Of a stretch of DNA of 64,000 nt, positions 25,783 through 35,217 are shown in pieces. Positions within the stretch are counted from its first letter, which is position 1, and every line of letters starts with the position of its first letter. The notes beneath the pieces were generated by a model. The model was not told the origin of the DNA and ran no database searches. It saw only the letters and a list, made by a program, of their open reading frames with translations. The stretch comes from Rhizobium sp. BK376 (GTDB lineage Bacteria > Pseudomonadota > Alphaproteobacteria > Rhizobiales > Rhizobiaceae): the NCBI RefSeq assembly GCF_004341625.1, contig NZ_SLZG01000016.1:62001-126000 (forward strand). The letters are read 5' to 3'. Both the position numbers and the translations under genes were made by a program.

Positions 25783-26720
25783 GCGTCGCCATATCTTCGG
25801 ACGCCGGACGTCACCTCAGCAGAATGAGATTGCTCAACCGGATCGTGATTTACGGGCTCCTCCTTCTCTTCGCGATCGTCTACCTGATGCCGCTGTTCGT
25901 CATGCTGGTGACCTCATTCAAGACGATGGACGAGATCCAGAACGGCAATATGTTGGCGCTGCCGACATCGGCGACCATCGAGCCTTGGATCAAGGCCTGG
26001 GACCAGGCCTGCGTCGGCCTGACCTGCGCCGGCATCAAGGGCTACTTCTGGAACTCCATCAAGATGGTGGTTCCCGCAGTGTTGATCTCCACATTGCTCG
26101 GCGCGTTGAACGGCTACGTGCTGACCAAATGGCGTTTCCGCGGCCACACGCTGGTGTTCGGACTGATGCTGTTTGCCTGCTTCATCCCTTTCCAGTCGGT
26201 GCTGCTGCCGATGGCGACGATCCTCGGCAGCCTTGGACGCTTCGGTGGTACGCTGCAGGGTGCCACTGGTTTCACTTTCGGCTTCGGCAATCCGACCGTC
26301 AATCTCGTCTTCGTGCATGTCGTCTATGGTCTCGGCTTCACGACCCTGTTCTTCCGCAATTTCTATGAAGCCTTCCCCACCGAGCTGATCAAGGCTGCCC
26401 AGGTGGACGGCGCAGGCTTCTTCCAGATCTTCCGGCGGATCGTGCTTCCGAATTCGGTTCCGATCATCGTGGTGACGGTCATCTACCAGTTCACCAACAT
26501 CTGGAACGACTTCCTCTTTGCCTCGGCTTACGCCGGGACCGGGGATTCCATGCCCATGACCGTCGCATTGAACAACGTCGTCAACACATCGACCGGCGTG
26601 GTCGAATACAACGTCAATATGGCAGCGGCGATGATCGCAGCCATGCCCACTCTTATCGTCTATGTCGTCGCCGGCCGCTACTTCGTGCGCGGACTGATGG
26701 CAGGCGCCGTCAAAGGATAA
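25779..26720 (+). CDS. Sugar ABC transporter permease (MalG-type)
   Basis: A 313-residue membrane protein with six predicted segments (first at VIYGLLLLFAIVYLMPLFVM). The EAA loop reads AFPTELIKAAQVDGAGFFQI, and the C-terminus VRGLMAGAVKG is typical of MalG-type subunits. It is coupled to the upstream permease through a 4-bp ATGA overlap. It is the partner channel subunit of the glucose/mannose-like importer. Confidence 0.92.
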   Translation: MSVAISSDAGRHLSRMRLLNRIVIYGLLLLFAIVYLMPLFVMLVTSFKTMDEIQNGNMLALPTSATIEPWIKAWDQACVGLTCAGIKGYFWNSIKMVVPAVLISTLLGALNGYVLTKWRFRGHTLVFGLMLFACFIPFQSVLLPMATILGSLGRFGGTLQGATGFTFGFGNPTVNLVFVHVVYGLGFTTLFFRNFYEAFPTELIKAAQVDGAGFFQIFRRIVLPNSVPIIVVTVIYQFTNIWNDFLFASAYAGTGDSMPMTVALNNVVNTSTGVVEYNVNMAAAMIAAMPTLIVYVVAGRYFVRGLMAGAVKG

Positions 26721-26723
26721 CCC

Positions 26724-27836
26724 ATGGCTTTCCTCGAAATTTCTGGTCTTCGGAAGCGCTTCGGCTCCCTGGAAATCCTCAAGGGGATCAATCTCGAGCT
26801 GGAGAAGGGCGGCTTTCTCGTGCTCGTCGGCCCCTCGGGTTGCGGCAAATCCACGTTGCTGAATACCATTGCGGGTCTGGAAACAGTCACCGAAGGCGAG
26901 ATCCGTGTCGACGGCCGCGCCATCGGCGATCTGCATCCCTCCAAGCGCGATATCGCAATGGTGTTCCAGAGCTATGCGCTCTATCCCAACATGACCGTCG
27001 CGGGAAACATATCCTTCGGCATGGAGATGCGCGGCGTCCCCGCAGACGAGCGCAAGAAGGCGATCGATAAAGTCGCGAAAGTGCTGCAGATCAGCCATCT
27101 GCTCGACCGCAAGCCGAGCCAGCTCTCCGGCGGCCAGCGCCAGCGCGTGGCGATGGGGCGGGCCCTCGTTCGCGATCCCAAACTGTTCCTGTTCGACGAA
27201 CCGCTGTCCAATCTCGATGCCAAACTGCGCGTAGACATGCGCATCGAAATCAAGCGTCTGCATGCGGCGACTGGAACGTCCATCGTCTATGTCACCCACG
27301 ACCAGATCGAGGCGATGACCCTCGCCACCAAGATCGCCGTGATGCGCGACGGGGAAGTGCAGCAGTTCGGAACGCCCGCCGAGATATACAATAACCCGGC
27401 CAATCTCTTTGTGGCTGACTTCATGGGATCGCCCGCCATGAACCTTCTAACTGCAACGGTTGAGGGCTCCGGCAACGACCTTCATGTTTCGCTGCCGCGG
27501 CCCGATGCTCAGCCAATACGATTGCCGGCGACGCATGTCTCGGGCCTGTCGTCCTATTCCGGGAAGCAGATCATATTCGGCATACGCCCCGAAGCGCTGA
27601 CCGACACTGACGGTGCGGACAAGAACGCCCGTTCGCTCGTTGAAAGCGACTGCCTGATCGACGTTGTGGAGCCGGCAGGCTCCGATACGTTCGCGGTAAC
27701 GAAGCTCGGCAACAAGGAAGTTGTCGCCCGCCTAAGAGCCGATGCCCGCATAGCGCCCGGACAGAATGCGCGCCTGGCATTCAATCTCGACAAGGCCGTT
27801 TATTTCGATCCGCAAAGCCAGCAGCGGATCGCTTGA
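26724..27836 (+). CDS. Sugar ABC transporter ATP-binding protein (UgpC/MalK/MsmX type)
   Basis: A 370-residue ATPase starting 3 bp after the permease stop. It has Walker A GPSGCGKST, signature LSGGQRQRVAMGRA, Walker B LFLFDEPLSNLDAKLR and switch His in VTHDQIEAM. The C-terminal TOBE/OB region runs from about residue 235 to the end. It powers the CUT1 importer encoded by the three preceding genes. In rhizobia such ATPases can be shared between sugar systems. Confidence 0.94.
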   Translation: MAFLEISGLRKRFGSLEILKGINLELEKGGFLVLVGPSGCGKSTLLNTIAGLETVTEGEIRVDGRAIGDLHPSKRDIAMVFQSYALYPNMTVAGNISFGMEMRGVPADERKKAIDKVAKVLQISHLLDRKPSQLSGGQRQRVAMGRALVRDPKLFLFDEPLSNLDAKLRVDMRIEIKRLHAATGTSIVYVTHDQIEAMTLATKIAVMRDGEVQQFGTPAEIYNNPANLFVADFMGSPAMNLLTATVEGSGNDLHVSLPRPDAQPIRLPATHVSGLSSYSGKQIIFGIRPEALTDTDGADKNARSLVESDCLIDVVEPAGSDTFAVTKLGNKEVVARLRADARIAPGQNARLAFNLDKAVYFDPQSQQRIA

Positions 27837-27877
27837 GCGCCGCTCAATAGCTGATTGGATGGAATTCCAAACCGGCG

Positions 27878-27904
27878 CCGCGCAACCCTATTCAGGCTGC
27901 GCGG
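27878..27904. terminator. Weak hairpin between convergent genes
   Basis: CCGCGCA (27878-27884) pairs with TGCGCGG (27898-27904) around a 13-nt loop. It sits between the convergent ABC ATPase and glutathione-transferase genes. There is no T-run. Confidence 0.35.
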
Positions 27905-27958
27905 TTAGATGGACGATCGCCCTTGCGACAACCGTCCATTCGATTCGATTGGGAACGG

Positions 27959-28834
27959 TCAGTTCCCTGCCGCCAGCTTGTCCTGGGTCTTTGTATCGAA
28001 ATCGTTGGCGTCGTGACGTTCATGCAACTGGCTTGACGGTTCGCCGGAGACGCGGTTGACCATGCGCCCGCGCTTCACTGCCGGCCGATCGCCGATCAGA
28101 TTCGCCCAGCGCTGAACATTCTCGTAGCTTTCGACCTGCAGGAATTCCGCAGCGCCATACTGCCATCCCTTCACGAGACCGCCATACCAGGGCCAGATTG
28201 CGATGTCGGCAATGGTGTATTCTGCTCCCGCCATATATTCGCTTTCCGCAAGGCGGCGATCGAGCACATCGAGCTGGCGCTTCACTTCCATCGCGAAACG
28301 GTCGATTGCATATTCGATCTTCGACGGCGCATAGGCATAGAAATGGCCAAAGCCGCCGCCGAGATAGGGCGCGCTGCCCATCTGCCAGAACAGCCAAGAC
28401 AGGCATTCTGCGCGCTTGGCCGGGTCAGTCGGCAGGAATTCGCCGAACTTTTCCGCGAGATACATCAGGATTGAACCGGATTCGAAAACGCGGATCGGCT
28501 TTTCGCTGCTGCGGTCCATCAGCGCCGGTATCTTGGAATTCGGGTTGATGTCGACGAAACCGCTACCGAACTGGTCGCCATCGCCGATCTTGATCAGCCA
28601 CGCGTCGTATTCCGCACCGTTGTGGCCAAGCGCCAGCAGCTCTTCCAGCATGATGGTGACCTTCACGCCGTTCGGCGTTCCCAGCGAATACAGCTGGAGG
28701 GGATGACGGCCGATCGGCAGTTCCTTGTCATGCGTCGGTCCAGCGATCGGGCGGTTGATATTGGCAAACCGGCCTCCGCTTTCCTTATTCCAGGTCCAGA
28801 TCTTCGGGGGCGTATATTCGGACGAATCGGTCAT
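27959..28834 (-). CDS. yghU: Glutathione S-transferase family protein, YghU-like
   Basis: A 291-residue cytosolic protein. The N-terminal extension (YTPPKIWTWNKESGGRFANI) followed by LPIGRHPLQLYSLGTPNGVK and VTIMLEELLALG matches the YghU (nu-class) glutathione transferase/disulfide reductase family. The thioredoxin-like domain ends with NPNSKIPALMD and GSILMYLAEKFG. The C-terminal helical domain has AGAEYTIADIAIWPWYG. Its role is glutathione-dependent disulfide or peroxide chemistry. It is a single gene, convergent with the sugar ABC operon and divergent from a LacI regulator. Confidence 0.9.
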   Translation of the reverse strand: MTDSSEYTPPKIWTWNKESGGRFANINRPIAGPTHDKELPIGRHPLQLYSLGTPNGVKVTIMLEELLALGHNGAEYDAWLIKIGDGDQFGSGFVDINPNSKIPALMDRSSEKPIRVFESGSILMYLAEKFGEFLPTDPAKRAECLSWLFWQMGSAPYLGGGFGHFYAYAPSKIEYAIDRFAMEVKRQLDVLDRRLAESEYMAGAEYTIADIAIWPWYGGLVKGWQYGAAEFLQVESYENVQRWANLIGDRPAVKRGRMVNRVSGEPSSQLHERHDANDFDTKTQDKLAAGN

Positions 28835-29028
28835 TCCTAAACTCCTGGCGTTTGCTGCTGCGAGCGATCACGAGACCTCGCCTGCTCCCTTGGGACATAA
28901 CAGACGCAACCAGCCCTTGTCAGCGGCAAGCGTCTCTCCTGGTGTCATCTGCCGGTTCAAAAAAGATTTACCGAGCGCGTCCGGCCTCACCGAAAGCCGG
29001 TCGCCTACCATAGTTTTGATCTTGAGGT

Positions 29029-29044
29029 GAAAAAACCTTTTCCC
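29029..29044. promoter_or_regulatory. Candidate LacI operator, copy A
   Basis: Read on the minus strand this is GGGAAAAGGTTTTTTC. It matches copy B (29061-29076) in inverse orientation with three differences. The two centres are 32 bp apart, and a perfect TTGACA (29047-29052) lies between them. Confidence 0.6.
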
Positions 29045-29060
29045 ACTTGACAGCGACAAT

Positions 29061-29076
29061 GAGAAAAGGTTTTCTC
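29061..29076. promoter_or_regulatory. Candidate LacI operator, copy B
   Basis: GAGAAAAGGTTTTCTC is a 16-bp near-perfect palindrome (only the central pair is off) 24 bp upstream of the LacI start. Together with copy A it brackets the -35 element. Confidence 0.6.
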
Positions 29077-29099
29077 AATCGAAAATTCAGGAGGATAGG

Positions 29100-30119
29100 C
29101 TGAACACAAAAGGAGGAAAGCTCGGGCGAATTACGATCCACGACGTAGCTGCGGCTGCGGATGTCAGTATTTCGACAGCATCGAAGGCACTCAACGACAC
29201 TGGCCGCATGGCGGACGAGACGCGGGAGCGGGTAAAGCGAGTTGCGAGCGAAATTGGGTTCCGGCCGAATGCGCTGGCGCGTGGGTTGCTCAGCAAACGC
29301 AGTTTCACGATCGGTCTTCTGACGAACGATACCTATGGGCGATTCACCCTGCCCCTGATGGCCGGGGTGTCCGACGCTCTTGTCGATCATGGCGTGTCTG
29401 TCTTTCTGTGTGCGATCGAGGATGATCCGGCGCTCGGTCAGATCCACGTGGACGCCATGCTCGACAAGCAGGTCGACGGGATTATCGCGACGGGAAAGCG
29501 CGTGGATAGACGGTTACCTGTCGATCTGTCGAACCTGTCCGTTCCGGTGGTCTACGCCTTCACCGAGGGAGATCAGGAGAGCGTGACGTTTCGGTCGGAT
29601 GACGCCCAGGGCGCAACGCTTGCCACCGAATGGCTGATGAAATGCGGACGTCGCCGTTTGTTGCATATTACCGGCCCGGAGCAATTCTTCTCGGTGCGGG
29701 AGCGTGCCAATGCTTTCTGCAAGGTGGCAGGCGAAAGTGAGCCTGTAATGTTCGGCGCTTGGTCCGAGAGTTGGGGACATGAGGCCGTTGAAAAGACATG
29801 GAGCCGCGAAGACGATAAGCCGGATGGCATCTTCTGCGGCAACGACCAGATCGCCCGCGGGGTGATCGACGCGCTTCGGGAACGCGGCGTTCGTGTCCCG
29901 CAGGAGGTGTCGGTGGTCGGTTTCGACAATTGGGAAATCGTCGCCGACCAGACAAGGCCGCCGCTAACGACTGTCGACATGGAGTTGAAGGAGCTTGGGC
30001 GACAGGCGGGCCTGACTGTTCTTGCGCTTGCGGAGGGGCGTCAGGTCGAGCCGGGTGTCAGGAAACTGCCGTGCCGACTCGTCGTGCGGCAATCATGCGG
30101 GGCCGATGAAAGCCCCTAA
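29100..30119 (+). CDS. LacI-family transcriptional regulator with apparent CTG start
   Basis: A 339-residue repressor. The helix-turn-helix GRITIHDVAAAADVSISTAS starts about ten residues after CTG 29100, which follows AGGAGG at normal distance. There is no in-frame ATG, GTG or TTG between the ribosome site and the HTH. The first ATG in frame (29208) would remove the DNA-recognition helices. The sensor domain follows (FTIGLLTNDTYGRFTLPLMA and GIFCGNDQIARGVIDALRER). It leads into the GH127/sugar-importer operon. Two inverted GAAAAGGTTTT sites lie directly upstream. Confidence 0.85.
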   Translation: MNTKGGKLGRITIHDVAAAADVSISTASKALNDTGRMADETRERVKRVASEIGFRPNALARGLLSKRSFTIGLLTNDTYGRFTLPLMAGVSDALVDHGVSVFLCAIEDDPALGQIHVDAMLDKQVDGIIATGKRVDRRLPVDLSNLSVPVVYAFTEGDQESVTFRSDDAQGATLATEWLMKCGRRRLLHITGPEQFFSVRERANAFCKVAGESEPVMFGAWSESWGHEAVEKTWSREDDKPDGIFCGNDQIARGVIDALRERGVRVPQEVSVVGFDNWEIVADQTRPPLTTVDMELKELGRQAGLTVLALAEGRQVEPGVRKLPCRLVVRQSCGADESP

Positions 30120-30170
30120 GGGGAATTGGGAAACGGCGCGAAGGAGACGCGCCACAACGGGAGGAATGTC

Positions 30171-31409
30171 ATGATCAAGCGTCTACTGGCCGCGACCGGC
30201 ATCGCGACCTTATGCCTGGTATCAGCCGCTTCGGCGGGCGAAACCATTCAGATGTGGGTCCGGTCCGGCATCGGAGACTCTTTCAAGAAGGTCGTCGAGG
30301 GCTATAACGCCAGTCACAACAACAAGGTGGAGGCGACGGAAGTCCCCTTCTCGGAACTGGTGCAGAAATATGCGACCGCGATTGCCGGCGGCCAGGCGCC
30401 CGATGCGCTTTCGATGGACCTTATTTATACACCGGCCTTTGCCGCTGCCGGCCAGCTTGAAGACCTGACGGACTGGGCAAAGAGCCTGCCCTATTTCAAT
30501 TCGCTTTCGCCATCGCATGTTCGCTTGGGGACTTACCAAGGCCACATCTATGGCCTGCCTCTTTCGGTCGAGACCTCCGTATTCGCCTGGAACAAGGATC
30601 TCTACAAGAAAGCGGGTCTCGATCCGGACAGGGCGCCGACCACCTGGGACGAGATCGAATCCAATGCCGAAAAGATCCGCAAGCTTGGGGATGATACCTA
30701 CGGCTTCTACTTCTCCGGCGGCGGTTGCGGCGGCTGCATGATCTTCACCTTCACACCCCTCATCTGGGGTGCCGGCGCGGATATCCTTTCCGATGATGGT
30801 AAGAAGGCAACGCTCGATACGCCTGAAATGCGAAAGGCGGTCGGATACTATCGCGACATGATCAAGAAGGACCTCGTGCCTGCCGGCGCTGCCAGCGACA
30901 ACGGCGCAAACTTCCTGACCTTCACCAACGGCAAGATCGGCCAGCAGAGCCTCGGCGCCTTTGCGATCGGCACGCTGGTGACGCAGCATCCGGACATCAA
31001 TTTCGGCGTGACGCTGATCCCTGGCGTCAACGGCAAGCCGTCCTCATTTGCTGGCGGCGACAACTTCGTCATCACCAAGGGGACGAAGAAGATCGCGGCA
31101 GTGAAGGATTTCCTTGAATATATCTATTCAATGGACGGCCAGAAGATCATGGCAAAATACGGCAGTCTGCCGACACGCGGTGATATCGCCGACAAGGTGC
31201 TTGAGGGGCTCGATCCCAGAATGCAGGTCGGCCTGAAGGCGATTTCGGTCGCAAAGACGCCCTATACGCTGCAGTTCAACGACCTGATCAACAGCGCCAA
31301 CGGCCCCTGGGCGACTTTCACCAACGCAGCAATGTTCAGCGATGACGTCGACGGCGCATTTGCCAATGCACAGTCGGAAATGCAGTCGATCATAGACAGC
31401 GGCCAATAA
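30171..31409 (+). CDS. Sugar ABC transporter substrate-binding protein (SBP family 1)
   Basis: A 412-residue protein starting at ATG 30171 behind GGGAGG. The signal peptide MIKRLLAATGIATLCLVSAASA precedes GETIQMWVRSGIGDSFKKVV. The fold matches family 1 oligosaccharide-binding proteins (YGLPLSVETSVFAWNKDLYK). A cysteine/glycine cluster, GGGCGGC near residue 190, is unusual. The GH127 gene in the same operon suggests an L-arabinofuranose-containing ligand; that is inference. Confidence 0.92.
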   Translation: MIKRLLAATGIATLCLVSAASAGETIQMWVRSGIGDSFKKVVEGYNASHNNKVEATEVPFSELVQKYATAIAGGQAPDALSMDLIYTPAFAAAGQLEDLTDWAKSLPYFNSLSPSHVRLGTYQGHIYGLPLSVETSVFAWNKDLYKKAGLDPDRAPTTWDEIESNAEKIRKLGDDTYGFYFSGGGCGGCMIFTFTPLIWGAGADILSDDGKKATLDTPEMRKAVGYYRDMIKKDLVPAGAASDNGANFLTFTNGKIGQQSLGAFAIGTLVTQHPDINFGVTLIPGVNGKPSSFAGGDNFVITKGTKKIAAVKDFLEYIYSMDGQKIMAKYGSLPTRGDIADKVLEGLDPRMQVGLKAISVAKTPYTLQFNDLINSANGPWATFTNAAMFSDDVDGAFANAQSEMQSIIDSGQ

Positions 31410-31416
31410 GTCTCTC

Positions 31417-31430
31417 CCGGCCGTGGCCGG
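31417..31430 (+). repeat. GC hairpin after binding-protein gene
   Basis: CCGGCC and GGCCGG face each other seven bases after the stop codon. With CTC/GAG flanks a bulged longer stem is possible. It occupies the same place as the hairpins after the other binding-protein genes at 24770 and 60344. Confidence 0.5.
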
Positions 31431-31482
31431 AGGGTGTGGCAGCCTTCCGGTCGATTTCTCATCCATCATGCGGAGTGTTCAA

Positions 31483-32403
31483 ATGACCGCTGCCGGTCGA
31501 ACAGATGCGTCGCCTGTGCGTCGACGAAGACGCAGGAAGGCGGGTTGGCGCGGGCTTTTCTACATCGCCCCTGCCATGGCGCTGGTGATCGTGTTTTTCG
31601 TCATACCTGTCATCTTCACCGGCTGGATGAGCCTGCACAACTGGCCCTTGATGGGCGCCTCGCGCTGGATCGGCTTTGCGAACTATACCCGTATGTTGCA
31701 CGACAACCGCTTCATGACCGCTCTGGGCTTCACCGCCAATTATACGATCGTCGTGACGATCGCGATCTTCGCCATCGCATTTCCGCTCGCGATCTTCGTA
31801 GAGCGCGAACGGCGCTTCGTCAGCACCTATCGAACGATCATCTTCCTGCCCGTTGTCGTCGGCCTCGCCACCGCATCGCTGCTTTGGGTATGGCTCGCCA
31901 ACGTCGACAGCGGCTTCATCGGCCCGGCATTGAAGGCGCTCGGCCTGGTCGAGAAAAACCCCAATCTGCTGGCGAGCTTCGACACGGCATTCCTGACCGT
32001 CATCGTCATGGTCGTCTGGAAGATCGCCGGGTTCACCATGGTCATCCTCCTGACCGGCTTGCAGGCGATTCCATCAGAACTGACGGAAGCGGCTCGCATC
32101 GACGGCGCTGGCCGCTGGCAACGCTTCCGCCATCTGACGCTGCCGCTGATGCGCAAGACCATTGCGCTCGCGCTCATCGTCTCGGTGACGGGTTCGATCC
32201 TTGCCTTTGACCAGTTCTACATCATGACATCGGGCGGACCGCAGAACCGGATGATCTCCGTCGTCTACTACATCTTCATCCAGTCATTCGTGTCCTTCAA
32301 TCTCGGCTACGGTGCCGCCCTCTCGATCGCGCTGCTCGCCATTCTCGTCATCATCAGCGTTGCGCAGCTCTGGCTGCTCAGGGTCGGGGAGGAACGGCCA
32401 TGA
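31483..32403 (+). CDS. Sugar ABC transporter permease (MalF-type)
   Basis: A 306-residue membrane protein. A very basic N-terminus (PVRRRRRRKAGWRG) precedes the first segment GLFYIAPAMALVIVFFVIPV. The EAA loop is SELTEAARIDGAGRWQRFRH. The start ATG 31483 follows GGAG; ATG 31468 is the alternative. It ends in an ATGA overlap with the next permease at 32400. Confidence 0.9.
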   Translation: MTAAGRTDASPVRRRRRRKAGWRGLFYIAPAMALVIVFFVIPVIFTGWMSLHNWPLMGASRWIGFANYTRMLHDNRFMTALGFTANYTIVVTIAIFAIAFPLAIFVERERRFVSTYRTIIFLPVVVGLATASLLWVWLANVDSGFIGPALKALGLVEKNPNLLASFDTAFLTVIVMVVWKIAGFTMVILLTGLQAIPSELTEAARIDGAGRWQRFRHLTLPLMRKTIALALIVSVTGSILAFDQFYIMTSGGPQNRMISVVYYIFIQSFVSFNLGYGAALSIALLAILVIISVAQLWLLRVGEERP

Positions 32404-33263
32404 GCCTTTCCAAACAGCGCCGCGCCCGCAAGGCCCTTCGCGCCAACACAACCTATCATGTCATCGGAATCGTCGTATCGATCTTCTTTGCGGCACCGTT
32501 CATCATTACTTTCCTGTCGTCTTTCCGGCATGGCACAGAGGCAAGCCTTGCGCCCCTGCCACCCTGGCCGACAACGGGATTCAGCATCGATTCCTATAAG
32601 CTGCTGGATACGTTCGGGGCTGGCATCTGGCGCCATACACTGAACTCGCTGGTGGTCTCGATCGCGACCGTCGTCCTGACCGTCGCGGTGAGCCTGCTGG
32701 CCGGCTATGGCTTCTCCCGCTACCGGTTCCCGCTGAAGAACATGCTGTTCGTGCTGATTATCGCAACGCTGATGATCCCGTTTCAGTCGATCCTCACGCC
32801 GCTCTTTATCATCCTCGCAAGGCTCGGATTGAACAATTCGCTGCTGGGGCTGACGCTCGTCTACGTGACGCTGCAGCTTCCCTTCTCCGTCTTCATGATG
32901 CGCAACGCCTTCGACGCCGTGCCGAAGGAGATCGAGGAAGCGGCCCGGATCGATGGCGCGCGTGACCTGAGGCTGCTTGCCCGCGTGCTGCTGCCACTTG
33001 TCTTGCCGGGCGTCGCCACCGTTGCGATCTTCGCCTTTCTGAACGCCTGGAACGAGTTCCTCGCCGCTCTCGTCCTGCTCTCCAGCAACGAGAAATACAC
33101 ACTGCCCGTTTTGATGACGGCCGTGCGCGCCGGGCGTCTTGGCGCCATCAACTGGGGCGCGGTCCAAGCCGGTGTCGTTGTCATGACGATCCCTTGCCTC
33201 ATCGTCTTCCTGCTTCTGCAACGCTACTACATGCGCGGGCTGATGGCCGGCGCAGTGAAATGA
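32400..33263 (+). CDS. Sugar ABC transporter permease (MalG-type)
   Basis: A 287-residue membrane protein with six predicted segments (first GIVVSIFFAAPFIITFLSSF). The EAA loop is KEIEEAARIDGARDLRLLAR, and the C-terminus MRGLMAGAVK is family-typical. It is translationally coupled to the upstream permease. It is the second channel subunit of the importer that ends with the GH127 and ATPase genes. Confidence 0.92.
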   Translation: MSLSKQRRARKALRANTTYHVIGIVVSIFFAAPFIITFLSSFRHGTEASLAPLPPWPTTGFSIDSYKLLDTFGAGIWRHTLNSLVVSIATVVLTVAVSLLAGYGFSRYRFPLKNMLFVLIIATLMIPFQSILTPLFIILARLGLNNSLLGLTLVYVTLQLPFSVFMMRNAFDAVPKEIEEAARIDGARDLRLLARVLLPLVLPGVATVAIFAFLNAWNEFLAALVLLSSNEKYTLPVLMTAVRAGRLGAINWGAVQAGVVVMTIPCLIVFLLLQRYYMRGLMAGAVK

Positions 33264-33275
33264 CTTTCAAGAGAA

Positions 33276-35216
33276 ATGGATGAAACCATGACAAACACCA
33301 CGAGAGACCGCCAGTTCCGTCCCCTCCCCGTTCCCAGCGTCGATCTCTACGGCCTCTTCGGCGACCGCCAGGACGCCATCTGTGACTCAACCGCGAAGAC
33401 ATTGCTCGACCGCTGTGTCGAAGCCGGCATGGTGCGGGCGATCGACGTCAGCCAACCAAGCCCGGGCATCGTCATACCCATTCAGCCCTGGGGCGGCACG
33501 ACCCAGATGTTTTGGGACAGCGACCTTGGAAAATCGATCGAGACTGTCGCCTACTCGCTTTATCGTCGCGCCAATCCCGAGCTCGAGGCTCGCGTCGATG
33601 CGATCATCGACCTCTACGAGAAGATGCAGGACGAAGACGGTTATCTGAATGCCTGGTTCCAGCGTGTCCAACCCGATCGCCGCTGGACCAATCTGCGCGA
33701 TCATCACGAGCTCTACTGCGCCGGCCACCTCATCGAGGGCGCCGTCGCCTACTATCAAGCGACCGGAAAGCGCAAGCTCTTGGATATCATGAGCCGCTAC
33801 GCCGACTACATGATCAAGATCTTCGGGCGTGGCGAGGGCCAGATTGCCGGCTATTGCGGCCACGAGGAGATCGAGTTGGCCCTGATCAAGCTTGCCCGCG
33901 TAACCGGCGAGAAGAAGTATCTTGATCTCTCGAAATACTTCATCGACGAACGCGGCACCGAGCCGCATTTCTTCACCGCGGAAGCCGTCCGTGACGGACG
34001 TGACGCGGCCGACTTCCACCAGAAGACCTATCAGTATGGACAGGCGCATCAGCCGGTGCGCGAGCAGAAGAAGGTCGTCGGCCACGCCGTGCGCGCGATG
34101 TATCTCTATTCCGGCATGGCCGATATCGCCACTGAGTACAATGACGACAGCCTGACCGCGGCGCTGGAGACACTGTGGGACGACCTGACGACGAAGCAGA
34201 TGTATGTGACCGGCGGCATCGGCCCCGCGGCGGCCAACGAAGGCTTCACCGACTATTACGATTTGCCGAACGAAAGCGCCTATGCGGAGACCTGCGCCTC
34301 CGTCGGTCTGGTTTTCTGGGCGAACCGCATGCTCGGCCGCGGCCCGAACCGGCGCTATGCTGATGTCATGGAACAGGCGCTCTATAACGGCGCGATGGCC
34401 GGACTTTCGCTCGATGGCAAGACGTTCTTCTATGAGAACCCGCTCGAAAGCGCCGGCAAGCATCACCGCTGGGTCTGGCACCATTGCCCCTGCTGCCCGC
34501 CGAACATCGCCCGTCTGCTCGCCTCCGTCGGCTCCTATATGTATGCGATCGCCGAAGACGAGATCGCGGTGCACCTCTACGGCGAAAGCAAGGCCCGCTT
34601 CGAGCTTGCCGGGGCAAGAGTAGAGCTCGCGCAGAAGACCAACTATCCCTGGGACGGTGCGATCCGCTTCGATGTCACGACTGACAAACCTGCGCGCTTT
34701 GCCCTCTCGCTCCGGATCCCGGAATGGGCGGATGGGTCGGCGCTCAAGGTCAACGGCGAAACCGTCGATATCCAGTCCATAAGCGTCGACGGCTATGCCC
34801 GCATCGAACGTGAATGGAAGAGCGGCGACAACGTCGATCTCAATATTCCGCTTGAAACGCGAGCACTTTTCGCCAACCCGCTCGTGCGCCAGGATGCGGG
34901 CCGTACCGCGCTCATGCGCGGCCCAATGGTCTATTGCGTCGAGGCGACAGACAACGGCGCAGGTCTCAACGGCATCGAACTCGCAGGCGACGTGTCCAGG
35001 GCAACGACAAGCGAAATCGCAGGGCTGCGCGGGGCCATCGCGCTCGATCTTCCCGTCAGGCGCGACGAGGCGGACTGGGGCAATGCACTCTACCGGACCA
35101 CGCCGCCCAAGACCAGGGATGCCACGGTGCGCTTCGTGCCCTATCCTTTCTGGGACAACAGGCAGCCCGGCGAGATGCTCGTCTGGGTTCGAGCGGGCGA
35201 ACGTCACGGTGAGTAA
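33276..35216 (+). CDS. GH127 family glycoside hydrolase (beta-L-arabinofuranosidase)
   Basis: A 646-residue protein with an (alpha/alpha)6-barrel N-terminus and a beta-rich C-terminus. The cysteine/zinc active site of GH127 (HypBA1 type) is complete: Glu338 and Cys340 in YAETCASVG, and Cys406/Cys407 in HCPCCPPN. There is no signal peptide, so the enzyme is cytosolic and should act on imported oligosaccharides. GH127 enzymes release beta-L-arabinofuranose, for example from hydroxyproline-linked arabinosides of plant cell-wall glycoproteins. ATG 33288 is an alternative start. It lies inside the importer operon, between permease and ATPase genes. Confidence 0.92.
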   Translation: MDETMTNTTRDRQFRPLPVPSVDLYGLFGDRQDAICDSTAKTLLDRCVEAGMVRAIDVSQPSPGIVIPIQPWGGTTQMFWDSDLGKSIETVAYSLYRRANPELEARVDAIIDLYEKMQDEDGYLNAWFQRVQPDRRWTNLRDHHELYCAGHLIEGAVAYYQATGKRKLLDIMSRYADYMIKIFGRGEGQIAGYCGHEEIELALIKLARVTGEKKYLDLSKYFIDERGTEPHFFTAEAVRDGRDAADFHQKTYQYGQAHQPVREQKKVVGHAVRAMYLYSGMADIATEYNDDSLTAALETLWDDLTTKQMYVTGGIGPAAANEGFTDYYDLPNESAYAETCASVGLVFWANRMLGRGPNRRYADVMEQALYNGAMAGLSLDGKTFFYENPLESAGKHHRWVWHHCPCCPPNIARLLASVGSYMYAIAEDEIAVHLYGESKARFELAGARVELAQKTNYPWDGAIRFDVTTDKPARFALSLRIPEWADGSALKVNGETVDIQSISVDGYARIEREWKSGDNVDLNIPLETRALFANPLVRQDAGRTALMRGPMVYCVEATDNGAGLNGIELAGDVSRATTSEIAGLRGAIALDLPVRRDEADWGNALYRTTPPKTRDATVRFVPYPFWDNRQPGEMLVWVRAGERHGE

Positions 35217-35217
35217 G

